Source: Hofstenia miamia
Taxonomy: Eukaryota > Xenacoelomorpha > Acoela > Hofsteniidae
Direction of reading: 5' to 3'
DNA length: 64,000 nt
Assembly (NCBI GenBank): GCA_900660155.1
Contig: CABFPE010001037.1
Location: 15,446-79,445, forward strand
The notes under the pieces were generated by a model, which saw nothing but the letters and a program-made list of their open reading frames with translations, was not told the origin of the DNA and did no database searches. A program made the translations under genes and the position numbers. Numbering within the stretch: position 1 is the first letter of the stretch; each line of letters starts with the position of its first letter. Below, one piece after another: positions 35,593-45,739 of this stretch.

Positions 35593-35965
35593 GTACACAA
35601 TGTGTATACAAGCGAAGTATTTGGATCGTGGGATTTACTCGAAATGCGTGTATTCCAATTTTACAACATTATCTGAAAACTTCGTACAGAATTGGATTTC
35701 TTCTAAGTCGTACGTGCTGCTATTTGGACTTCCAGCTTTCCCTTTTTTTATTTGCTGTTTCTATTATTGCATTAAGTTTGCGAAATTTAATAAATGCGAT
35801 TTCGTCAATTTTCAAATCGTCAATCAAACTAATGCCGTCTCAGAAAGTGCATCGTATGAAAGTATCGATCAAGCTCTATTTCAGAGTGATAACCTTCAAC
35901 TGTATGAGCAACCTCGCTTAAACTTTGCTCATTTGACGTTCAATCGAATTCCCCAATCGTCTTGA
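35593..35965 (+). CDS. Receptor-like protein, exon 2 (end of FN3 domain, transmembrane helix, tail)
   Basis: Begins after tgctatcattag, phase 2, continuing the exon at 32710. YTMCIQAKYLDRGIYSKCVYS sits where cytokine receptors carry the last FN3 strands and the WSXWS box; YSKCVYS could be a degenerate form. One hydrophobic helix follows (SYVLLFGLPAFPFFICCFYY) and then a cytoplasmic tail of about 75 aa with tyrosines (SASYESIDQ, LQLYEQPRL) that could be phosphorylation sites. Stop TGA at 35963. Topology and strands point to a type I surface receptor; a specific ligand or class is inference. No AATAAA is seen between this stop and the next gene's acceptor, about 180 bp away. Confidence 0.6.
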
Positions 35966-36147
35966 AGATGACCGTTTTGTAGTAATTGATGTTCATTTTG
36001 TAAATCCTTCGTTTTTGTTTTCTTTGTATGCATGTGATTTGTTTTCATATTTCGTAGTATGTATTTTTTTATCATTTATAATTGCCTTCATCGTTTTTAA
36101 AATTTTGCTGTCGATTTATCATGAAATGAAGTAAAAATTGTTTTCAG

Positions 36148-36508
36148 ATTATAGAGTACTACTCCATTTAATGAAGCATCCCTTCACTCGGATTTTGGCG
36201 GCTCCTTATATTCTCAGTATACCGCAGAAGAATGAAGAATACTCAACCAAAATTCTGGAAGCACTGAAGGAATTCATCGATCATTGCAAACTTATTAACA
36301 TCAAGTCTTTAAAACGATTTTTCCAATTAGGAATAAATGATGTTATCAAAGGGGTGGAGGCGTCTGATTATAATCTCGTCATTGTTGATGATGGTTTGCA
36401 ACCCAAGATTCTCCGACAACATTTTTACATACAGTGTGCTTATCAAAAAATTGTCACTGGTTCCGTTGTTGGACTTAGTTGTGAATTAAAGCCTTTTTTT
36501 AAAATAAG
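36148..36508 (+). CDS. RPP38: RNase P/MRP subunit RPP38-like, exon 1 (L7Ae-type domain)
   Basis: Exon opens after tgttttcag, with the first in-frame ATG at 36171 (MKHPFTRILAAPYIL). APYIL aligns with NPYII near the N-terminus of human RPP38, followed by the ILEALKEFI helix. The L7Ae-family core follows: QLGINDVIKGVEASDYNLVI, then DDGLQPKILRQH and VVGLSCEL, matching QLAIGVNEVTRALE ... LVLVCKSVKPAMITSH ... RLSERI in the human protein. RPP38 binds kink-turn RNA in RNase P and MRP, in the nucleolus and nucleus, for tRNA 5' and rRNA processing. The donor is AAATAAG/gtacat, phase 2. If the protein starts at 36171 it is 188 aa, shorter than the human protein (about 283 aa) and lacking its basic tail extension. 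An upstream coding exon cannot be excluded, since the frame is open to the acceptor. Confidence 0.78.
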
Positions 36509-38346
36509 GTACATTTTCTACAAGCTTAAATTAACTTCATTTCTAAGATTTTCAATTAGATGTTTTTTAAGTTCACCATTTCGTTGTCAAATGTGATTGT
36601 AAAGTATTAGTTATATTTCTATTGCAAAATACAAATATTGTGTTCTTCGAACATTAAGCTATGTGTAATTCGTTTCATATTTTATTAGTTTCCACATAAG
36701 CGCGGTAGCATCTTTTTTAGTACAGAAGGAAATCCTTTTTTTAAAATATTAACTTGATTAATTAAGGACAATAACAACTTCAATGTTCTAAATGATAATT
36801 ATCCTTGGTTTATTATAATCCAAATTTGAATTTATTTTTCTAAAATCTATTAATCGCATGAATTATTTTCGTATAAATACATGTTCTAAATTGATCTTTG
36901 CTTATGTTATTAGGATAATTGAATATGATATGTTACTTGGATATCTGCTCAAGCTAGTCGGATCTTTGCTTTTGCTATGCATGACAAATCAATATTTTGA
37001 ATACATCACACGATAGGAAATGATCTCCTCTTTCATTTACGTTTTAAAGCCGAGCGTGATATATATTTTTTTAATGATGTTCCTGCCATTAGGTGGCCCC
37101 AGTTGGAGTATCTCCGCTAACTTAGCATTTTGTTCATCTAGTTTCACAATGGTGCACTTGGAACTTCGACGATTTTTAGGGATTCTTCGCAACTTTTCAT
37201 TGTCTTCTAGTGACTTAACTATCTTTTGGTTACAGGTTTACTCTTCTATCATTGGTATACCACCTTTCTGTAAAAAGCTGCTATCTGTGAACGCGCGATT
37301 TTTGCAGCTTGGTATTTAAAACGGCCTTCATTGTTCCCATCTTGCAAATGAAATACCTGTAGGATGTCTACGTCCTTTTATAGTCCCATCCTCGATTGTC
37401 ACCGCCGGTCCTAAGCCAAATATCTGTTTCACTCTTACTACCATGTGGGTTAGACATTCTAAATAATTTCCGTTTCAAAATAAGTGAATTAAAACAATGA
37501 AATGTAAAAATTTTCGCAGAAGAACTTTTGCTGTATAAAATGAAAGTCAAACTAGGTAGAATTAAGATCAAGTTTAACTAAACACTCGTCCTAAGTTAAA
37601 GTTAGACAATAAAATGTAAGAAAATGAAAGCAACGAGAAAAATTAAAAATAAATAGTAAGCATACTGTAATATCAGTGTGTTTCTTCGTGCCTGGCAAAA
37701 GCAACCGTAATGTTAATGAACTTAGTCGTCGCAGAAACTGTTACTCACCGGTGCAAAATTATTTTATTTTATTTTATTTGCACGTTGTTTGTACATAATA
37801 TGTACTATATATTATATAGTTATCTTTTATGTGAGATACTTATTACTGCTTCTTGCAGATCTTATATCACTTTAGCAAGTGGCCCGACAAAATGACAATA
37901 TGACTGTTGCCCCCCCTAAATGTTGATCGATTTTGCATTTTTTTGGTGTAATGGTTTTTTGCCTGTAATGGAACATTTGAAGAAATCTACATAAAAATTG
38001 ATAAACATTGGGGCGTTTGATGCACCCTTATATATATATATATATATATACCATGATGAACACGAAAATGTTGCCACTGGTAAATTCAACACTTATCTCT
38101 TATTGTAATGTGCTTATGTTTTTTATACAATGTTTTGTAATGTAGACTAGAATAATTTTATGATCACCTTGCAAAAGTTATAAATAGCACTAAATGTTCA
38201 ATATTTATTTTGCTTGCAATGAGTGATTCTTAGTTTAGCGCATCTTTTGATGAAGCCGTAACGAAGGTATTTGATTCTATGGACAAAGATCCTGACACTT
38301 TAAATCATGTAATTAAACCTAAATCAAGAAAAGAAGTTGTTCTTAT
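36509..38346 (+). other. 5' part of the RPP38-like intron
   Basis: AT-rich. The open frame at 37020-37319 shows no family motif. A (TA)n tract lies at 38031-38050. At 38245-38390 a 45-codon open stretch (FDEAVTKVFDSMDKDPDT) ends at a donor-like ACG/gtatga; its origin is unknown. Confidence 0.45.
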
Positions 38347-40370
38347 TAACACGTTTGCTACCAGTGACCCACTAGAGGTCACGGTATGAATAGTAATATG
38401 TAACTATTCAATTATGTATGGTTTTTATCAAATGATGTCAAATAAATGCGTGGTTTATAGGCCTAAGCTAGCAGTATCATACACACACTAGACATTTGTT
38501 GGCGACCTGCCAATTGCCACACAAACGTTAAAATATTTTTTTTTCAAAAAATATCAGCTACAAATAAAAATGATTAAAATATCATGTATCTTCAATGGGT
38601 AGCATTAAAACATTCCAAACAATAAGAAGACGATCCTTCGCATCTAATGCAATACGTCATCACCTTTTTTGCATGACTTATTGCGTATTTAATGCTCCGA
38701 GTTCTCGATAATTCGTCATTGCAGCGAACGCATCTTTTTCGGTTTTCCCTAACAGATCCAGGATATCGGCTGAGTGCATGTTTCTCCTCATTAAGCTGAG
38801 TTGAGCGGCGCGTCTTTTTCTTTGGTTCCAGCAATACATTCACCAGGCTTGCTGCAACTCTCTGGGTCATTTCAAAGACCGTTCTTAGCTGCGAAATATC
38901 TATTGACGCAAAAAATCCAATCCATCTTTTTTTTTACCATTTGTAGCGGCGACGAGGACTGTAATAAGATGCCAACTGATCTGATACATCAATTCCCTTC
39001 TTGACATTGTTATAATTGAGGATAGCTTGTGGCTTCATTACTTCGTTACCTTGGCGATTACGATGGCCAGTGGCAACTGTGCCACCTACATGATCAGGCC
39101 AAATTGACAGCATAATGATATCACGCTTGTCCTTTCATTTCAGGAGCTTTACGCGTTTCTGCTCTACATCAATAGTCTCACCTTTTTTCAGAACCGTGTC
39201 GCGAATAGCAGATAGAATGTGCCTTTTGTTAGCTCGCAATGTTCCACATAGATAGATGCCATCATCGAGGAAATGCAATGCTAATGGCTAACTTGTATAG
39301 AATTACAATATTCGATTTTTCTGTTGAAGACCATCAACTAAAATGAAGAACAACAGCACCCGAATGGCCACATGTGTCGTCCAGTTCAACAGGAGTACTT
39401 GTATAATACATCAAATTTACCGTGTACGAATCGACCATAGTTAGCTTGTACACCTTCACGCCATATTTATGGTCGAAAGAGAAGCCTAACTTGCCGAGGC
39501 ACTATGCCCTCATCAATTACTAGATCCTGATCAGGAACAATGAACAAAGAAAACTTTGGCAGCAAATTATCTAATAAAGGCTGAATTATATTCTGTCGAT
39601 TATCAACGTCAGCTGTCGAGTTGTAAGAAAAATGGAAACTACTGAAAATCATTTGAAACCTTGTACACGACATACTCTTTGATAGCATCTACACCGAATA
39701 AACTAGAGGTACTCCAATAATATTCCAATCGAGGCATCTTGTACCAAGCCGGTAATGAAAAGGATACCAAAAAAACGTTTCATTTCAGCTATATCAGTTG
39801 GTGAACCCAGCGTCGCATAAGAGAATGTCGTGGCAAATTGGGATGTGACGCAATATACTGATCGGCATATCGATTACTTTCACCAACCAATATATCAAGT
39901 AACGGATTTTCCACGAATAGAAACTAGCAATGTTCCGGAACAACTGGTGCTTGGATTTGAACTAGCAGATGAGAATTATCATGAAAGTTCGCACGCCGAC
40001 TTATCCTGAAATTATGCCAAATGCTTGAATCGAATGGTAAATCATTGCGATCACTAGCCACATTTTCATCAGTTCTGGTGTGATCATCCTCGTTGTTTGA
40101 AGATAATCCAGAATCCACAAAATGTGGGTCTCCAACGGAATCATCTCCTGAAGATTCAACAAACGAATCATCGCTGGAGTTGTACATCAGTGGGTCAAGT
40201 TGATCCCGAAGTCTATTTGGTGGACGAACTTGTCGTGAAGGCCGCCCAGCATCCATCATAAAGCTTAAACGGAATGGGAACCGTCAGTTTCAATGACAAA
40301 TCGCAAAAATCTGCAAAATTAAGTAACAAAGTATTGTCTCACCGTGGGTCATCATGGTTTATAGCTATGC
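38347..40370 (-). mobile_element. piggyBac-family transposon, degraded
   Basis: Left end ttaacacgtttgctaccag (38347) with the subterminal palindrome-like gtgacccactagaggtcac suits piggyBac (TTAA target). A degenerate partner with tgacccacgg is near 40340-40350. Minus-strand coding blocks: N-terminal acidic region (40259-39924: MMDAGRPSRQVRPPN, DDSFVESSGDDS), central MSCTRFQMIFSSFHFS ... PLLDNLLPKF ... DLVIDEGIV (39688-39467), and the C-terminal cysteine-rich finger CVRCNDEL ... CIRCEG ... CLECF (38870-38592). Frames are broken between blocks. It lies within the RPP38 intron, antisense. Confidence 0.8.
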
Positions 40371-40374
<4 letters not shown>

Positions 40375-40407
<33 letters not shown>

Positions 40408-40455
40408 TATGTCACAAAAGCNTTATATATTCACAAATGAATACGTAAAGCTTAG

Positions 40456-40494
<39 letters not shown>

Positions 40495-40506
40495 TACATA
40501 TATATA
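40375..40506. repeat. (TA)n microsatellite with a duplicated transposon tip around an n
   Basis: Two TA tracts. The sequence atatacagtatgtcacaaaagc occurs before the n at 40422 and again at the real Tc1 end (40507), suggesting overlapping contig ends. Confidence 0.7.
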
Positions 40507-42283
40507 CAGTATGTCACAAAAGCTTGTGGACCCCGAAGCTTTTTTCTCTAAAATACTGATTGCGTTCATTATATTGAATGAAATGAAGGGAAATTTGAAC
40601 AAAATATATTTTAATACGCATAAAAACTGTAATTACAGTAGATTAACATGAAAATTACAAAATTTATGAGAGAAAGCGTAAATAATAAACCTTCTAAAGT
40701 TATTGTCACCTTTGAAAACAACAACAAAAATGCATTCATATTCAATATTTGGTGTGTGAACCCTTGTTTTCGATGACTGCAGCAAGTCTTCGTGGCATAT
40801 AATCAACTACATATGCACATGGTGTTGGTAAGATCGACAATCATTCCTCCTGGATGACTCTTTTCAACTGGGCTTTACTGCGCGGTTTTTTCTCTTCTAC
40901 TTTCCGATTTCAAACTCCCCATAGATGTTCTATCGGATTCAAATCCGGCGACATACTGGGCCATGGCAATACCTTTACCTTACTTTATGAAAGGTATATG
41001 GTTGACAACTTAGATTGTTGTTTGGGGTTGAAAGATGGCCCCTTCCCATGCATTTGAGACTCCTCAGCATCCTGTTCTTTAATATGTCGCAGTAATTCTT
41101 TGAATCCATCTTTCCTTCTATAAATTCTAATTACCCGACACCTCCACTACTCATGCATCCCCATATCATGACACATCCACCTCGGTGTTTCACAGTCGGC
41201 TTGGTACAATACTCACGATAGGCTTCTCCTGGTAGAAGCCAAACTCATTGAATGCCATCTGACCCAAACAGGTTAATTTTTGTCTGGTTTGACCACAGTA
41301 TATTCTTCAAAAAGGTAGGTTCCTTTATCGGTGGATGTTGGCTAACAAATGGCAATTGGATTTGTGTCTGTCACTCAAAAGGGTTTTCTTCCGAGGAATC
41401 CGTCGACGTAGGCCATTGTTGTTCAGGATTCAACGAATTGTTTGGACAGATAGTCTTACCAGTAGCAGAAAACACTTCGTCTGCCAACGATGAAGCACTT
41501 CGACATCTATCTTTTTTCACACATTGCTCAATGTGACGACTATCCCGGGTAGTCAAGAGGGAAGGACGACCTGCGCGACGGCTAGCCCTCACAGTATCAG
41601 TGCTCTTAAACTTCTGAACCACTTTTGCCACTATTTGTGCTAATCTGAAGTTTTGCAGTTATTTTTTATATCCTAGACTAGTGCTGTGCAATTGAACAAC
41701 AATCATTTTCAAATCATGTGATAACTCTATATTTGGCCCCATTTCTCTCCAATAATGATAGCTCCTTTACAACGCAACGTCTTCGCTTTAGGTTCTTTTA
41801 TAGTGTGAAATAATTGAAGACACTGTTTGCTGTGATAAGTTAAGAAATTTGCATTTTTTTTCTGTGGAACTCTTTCCAGAAATTTTGAAACTAAGTTTTA
41901 CCACGCATTTTACGGTGAATAATGATATAAGTGCTCAGCAATTGTCAGAAATGTTAAGCTTAGACCTAAATGCTAACAGGCACATTTTAAACTTAAGCAT
42001 TCACACTTTCAAAGTACTAGTAACAACGAAGAGAACAATGTTAATGCGAAAAACATTAGCCCAAACTATTATGCACACGGCTGTACATAATTTTGAGTGT
42101 ATTGTAAATTACATTTTCTGTATATCTCCTGAAATATTAAGTAACTAATTTGTAGCAACATAGAGCACATACATTTTAATACAACTCTACTGAAAATTTC
42201 GTTTAATTTCATTCATAGTAACGACCGCAATCACTATTTTAAGGAAAAATACTTAGGGATGTACAAACTTTTGTGATATACTG
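40507..42283 (-). mobile_element. Tc1-like transposon, 1.78 kb, with TIRs
   Basis: TIRs cagtatgtcacaaaagctt (left) and, inverted, cagtatatcacaaaagttt (right), each bordered by TA, the Tc1 target. The minus-strand transposase has the paired HTH part (VVQKFKSTDTVRASRRAGRP, 41631-41540) and, near 40980-40870, SPDLNPIEHLWGV and EEKKPRSKAQL, then MPRRLAAVIENKG. Frame changes split the protein, so it is dead. It lies in the RPP38 intron in a (TA)n tract. The open plus frame 41849-42148 is not a recognised gene. Confidence 0.85.
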
Positions 42284-42377
42284 TATATATATATACAAAC
42301 ATTGTATTAAAAACATCATTAATCAGTTTTCGACGCTACATTTCCTATGGTATGTGTTTTCGTATTTGACTGTGTAC

Positions 42378-42957
42378 CATAGATGGAACCGGTAGACATT
42401 TTTAACAACCCAACCCAACTGGTTTTATTTCCAAACCGGTTGGGTTACCGGTTGAACCGGTTATTGAAGCTAAAAATTTTATCGCTACCGGTCGAGCAAA
42501 AATAAAGCAGGGATGCCAAAAAAAACTAGCAATTTTTTCTACTGAAATTTTTTTAAGCCCATATTTTATTAGCAGAACAGTTACAACGAACCAGGGGCGT
42601 TTTCAAAGAAGGGGGTCTGGGGTGCAGACCGGCATAGCCCCCTTGCTAGAAAATAGTTTACGATATCGCTCGCTGTCATAGTGTCATTCATTATTCGCTG
42701 CTCTCTCTACTAGTGGTAAAAGCAAATATGCGAAATGAATGTATTAGACGACTTCGTCGTGACACAATTTTTTTTCTTATAATATATTAGTAAAAATCCT
42801 TTTTACTTTCCTTGAAACGGAGATATAAATTCTGTCCTACAGACAGCCACGGTTTGTGGAGGACTTAAAAAAACCGGTCAACCGGTTTCACGAAATTTAC
42901 GACCCAACCCAACCGGTACCGGTTAATACCAGTCAACCCAACCTGCTTCCATCTATG
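42378..42957. mobile_element. hAT-type MITE rich in AACCGGTT, 580 bp
   Basis: Ends catagatggaaccggt and, inverted, catagatggaagcaggt. Perfect 8-bp target duplication ctgtgtac (42370-42377 and 42958-42965). Many aaccggtt/cccaaccc motifs stand near both ends in mirrored order. No transposase. Inserted in the RPP38 intron. Confidence 0.88.
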
Positions 42958-43158
42958 CTGTGTACTCTCAATTATGCAAAAACCTTCAAGAATATTTCAT
43001 GTGACATGTTAAGCAAATTCAAAATACCTTTATTAGTCCCACACAATTCTGCATTTAAGGAAATATGAAAAGTGTTAGTTACAGGGTGCTTTTGTTATTA
43101 TAAATTGAACATCAATAATTAATAAATCTTCTAATTCTAGTGTCATATTTTTTAGCAG

Positions 43159-43387
43159 GATAACTTGTTTGGGATTTCTGAAGACTCCAATCAATGCGTC
43201 TGTTGATGAGATACAAGAATTTGATTCATTGGTTGCATACATACAGTCAATTACTAAGCCTGTTACTATCCCTTGGATGAGTGACTCCCTACCCCTTCCT
43301 ACAGTTCTTACATTTAAGTCTAACCCTGATAAGTCTGCGAAACGAAAAGCGCGCAAAGCACAATGTAAAATGAAAAAGACTAAATAA
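43159..43387 (+). CDS. RPP38: RPP38-like, last exon
   Basis: Acceptor tttttagcag/G in phase 2 completes AG+G (Arg) from the exon ending at 36508. The joined text SCELKPFFKIR-ITCLGFLK matches the human block SERIAPVIGLKCVLALAFKK without a gap. It continues with VDEIQEFDSLVAYI and VTIPWMSDS (human VDEVRAIIPRV ... LSVPWLQD) and ends with a basic KRKARKAQCKMKKTK tail, stop at 43385-43387. A variant poly(A) signal ATTAAA lies at 43432. The intervening intron of 6.65 kb is full of DNA transposons. Confidence 0.82.
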
Positions 43388-43890
43388 CTCATGTGCATGA
43401 CATTATGTCCGTCATTAATTTTGATTGTTTCATTAAATTTATAAGTCATTTTAGGCCTTTTCTTCATTAACGAATTTAATGGACATTCCTGTTATTAAAT
43501 TTAGGTCAAACCTCTACTACCCGCATAATGTTTTTAAGGTTGTGACCTAGGATTATCACTTGTCAAAAAAAATTACTAAACCAATTATAATTTTTACATT
43601 GCCCTTCTGATAAACATGTTAAATGATAGCTATGTAAAAAACAAACAATAACAATCAGTAGACCTATCATTTACCATTGAATTTCAGAAATGTGGGAGCA
43701 CAAAGAATATTTGTTAGAAATTTACATGTTTTAAGATTCAAATAACGATTATAATCTACCAATTTCATCACAATCTTTAGACGTGTTTTCCAGTTTTCTT
43801 CTATTTTATTTTCCTTTCTTTCTGGTTCTCTTTTGTGTGACTAGTTAGAGAAAATAGGTGAATTATTATTACTACTACTACTACTACTAC

Positions 43891-43939
<49 letters not shown>

Positions 43940-43990
43940 GTTGTTGTTCTGAATCTGAAAATGTTAAATTTATTTCTCAATTTGCTTTAG
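43388..43990 (+). other. Intergenic spacer between RPP38-like and cytochrome b5
   Basis: 603 bp. Holds an ATTAAA variant at 43432 and an (ACT)n/(ATT)n microsatellite at about 43865-43940. The end (ttctcaatttgctttag) is a strong 3' splice site for the b5 transcript. Confidence 0.6.
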
Positions 43991-43993
43991 TCA

Positions 43994-44205
43994 ATGAGTG
44001 TAGATGAGAATCTCACCATCTACCGCCTTTCTGATCTATCTCAACATCGATCGCCCTCTTCTCTTTGGCTAGCAATAAATAACAAGGTTTATGATGTTAC
44101 TGGCTTCTTGTCGGAACATCCTGGTGGTCCTGAAGTTTTGGGCGAAGTCGCAGGTAGAGATGCATCAGAAGCATTTGAAGACGTTGGACATTCTGAAGAT
44201 GCTAA
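43994..44205 (+). CDS. CYB5A: Cytochrome b5, tail-anchored, exon 1 (heme domain)
   Basis: [18 protein letters not shown], then [37 protein letters not shown] and DVGHSEDA. The two axial heme ligands are visible: His in EHPGG and His in VGHSEDA. Cytochrome b5 carries electrons from NADH/NADPH reductases to fatty-acid desaturases, elongation enzymes and P450s at the ER or outer mitochondrial membrane. The start is fixed by family length and by the splice acceptor (tttgctttag) only 3 nt upstream. Donor GATGCTAA/gttagc, phase 2. The frame reads on to 44257 if unspliced, but the next exon restores the family sequence. Confidence 0.93.
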
Positions 44206-44406
44206 GTTAGCAAATTTATATTTACTTGTTTATTTAATGAATTTGTTTAAATTTTAGAATATTGCTGCACATTTAATTTTTCAATTCTGATAATAAGACG
44301 AAGCAATGATATTTTTTGTATGAATATGCAGTTTTATTTGTTGCGTTGCATAAGTGCTTCATAGTATATGGATTTAATTTATGTTTTTAATATTTTCCTT
44401 TCTTAG
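44206..44406 (+). other. Cytochrome b5 intron
   Basis: 201-bp AT-rich intron with GT-AG ends. Confidence 0.85.
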
Positions 44407-44551
44407 GTCAATGATGAGTCAGTACTGTATCGGCAGGTTACATCCAGAAGACTGCAGAGAACTTGGCAAAAAGTCTGACAACAGTCAAACTGCAGTTATA
44501 GTGATAATAATTATTGTATTTTTAGCATTTTTAGCCTATCTCATGTTATAG
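44407..44551 (+). CDS. CYB5A: Cytochrome b5, exon 2 (end of heme domain and tail anchor)
   Basis: After tttctttctttcttag-type pyrimidines, phase 2 (AA+G = Lys): SMMSQYCIGRLHPEDCREL, the usual YxIGxLHPxD end of the heme domain. It is followed by a short linker and the C-terminal membrane anchor AVIVIIIIVFLAFLAYLML and stop TAG. Joined product 118 aa, normal for animal CYB5. No canonical AATAAA directly follows. A LINE relic begins about 50 bp downstream. Confidence 0.92.
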
Positions 44552-44599
44552 ATCACAGCCAATAGATATTATTTTATTCAAATATTTGTTTTTGTTGAA

Positions 44600-45640
44600 T
44601 ATATTGTTTAATTATGATTCAATTCAAAATTTAGAGGAATGGTCGATTGAAAACAGTCTCCCGTTTAATTTTGAAAAGACTACATTAAGTTTCTTTTCGA
44701 TTCGAATATCAGCTCAAATCGTAGACCAGATATTTTATTCTCTAATCGCCAACTTATTTATTCTGAATATGTTTTACATACTGAAAATATTTCTTGGTCC
44801 TGACTTTCAAAATCAGAGAAGACATTTATATGATGAAAAGCATTCCATGCACATTGCCCATTCACATTAAGAAAATTTTTTATCCTATATTTTTCCATGC
44901 TCATGTAGGCCTCCCCTGTTTGATAACCTTCTAAAGGCTACATAAAACTGCTAGAAGAGCTTAGAAACAATGTATTGCGCAGCATTATAATATTATTTAG
45001 ATCCGATTTGTAGTAATCATTATAAAATTTGCTCCAATGATAATCATCTCATGAATTCAAAGAAAGCAACATATCTTGGTGTAACATTCACTGATTCTCT
45101 TGACTTTTCAGATTAACTCAGTTAAAAAATACGCAAATTTTCCATNCCTCGTAACTCTTATAAATTATATGAGAGCTTACATATACGGAATAATTGGATA
45201 TGGCTCACATCTTGCGATAGGACAGTATTTCTTAAGATCGAAAATTGAAACTTTATTCATCTGGGAAATTGAACAGGTAGCAGAGATTTCTCGTTCTTCA
45301 CATGTTAGCGAGTTTTACAAACATTCAAGATACTTAAGCCTACTCTTTATATTATATACTTATCTTTTCTATATTTTATTGCTGTAATTTCAGGTAAAAA
45401 TTCAACCTTCTCAGATCTGGTGGCAAAAAAACTCAAATTTAATAGAAAGCAATGCAAATATGTCACAATTAAAAACACACATGGAGGAAGTTCGTTCTTT
45501 ATTAAAGCTGCGGACATTTTTAACAAACTGCCAGTTAGCATCAGGCAAAACCACAGTTCTGAAATAGAAATTAAAAATTACTTCTATGAAGTTGAAATAA
45601 TATGCAAGGATTATTCGCAAAACTTTCATGTTGATTAAAA
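44600..45640 (+). mobile_element. LINE ORF2 C-terminal relic
   Basis: NLEEWSIENSLPFNFEKT (RT thumb), KATYLGVTFTDSLDFS (45065-45115), then YMRAYIYGIIGYGSHL, and the C-terminus RKQCKYVTIKNTHGGSSFF ... ADIFNKLPVSIRQ ... EIKNYF (45420-45600). Frame changes and one n at 45146. Begins just after the cytochrome b5 gene. Confidence 0.75.
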
Positions 45641-45739
45641 AGAGTAATCTGTTGCAAGTGTTTGTTATTTTGTTATTTAACTTTGTAGTTTATAGTTTGC
45701 TAACAAAGCGCATTGACTAGTAATAGTATTAGTAAAAAT

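Noticed and set aside
37020-37319. 99-codon open frame in the RPP38-like intron
   Set aside because: No family motif, and the hydrophobic/serine composition fits chance in T-rich DNA.
41849-42148. 99-codon open frame
   Set aside because: Lies within the Tc1 element opposite to its transposase; no recognisable domain.
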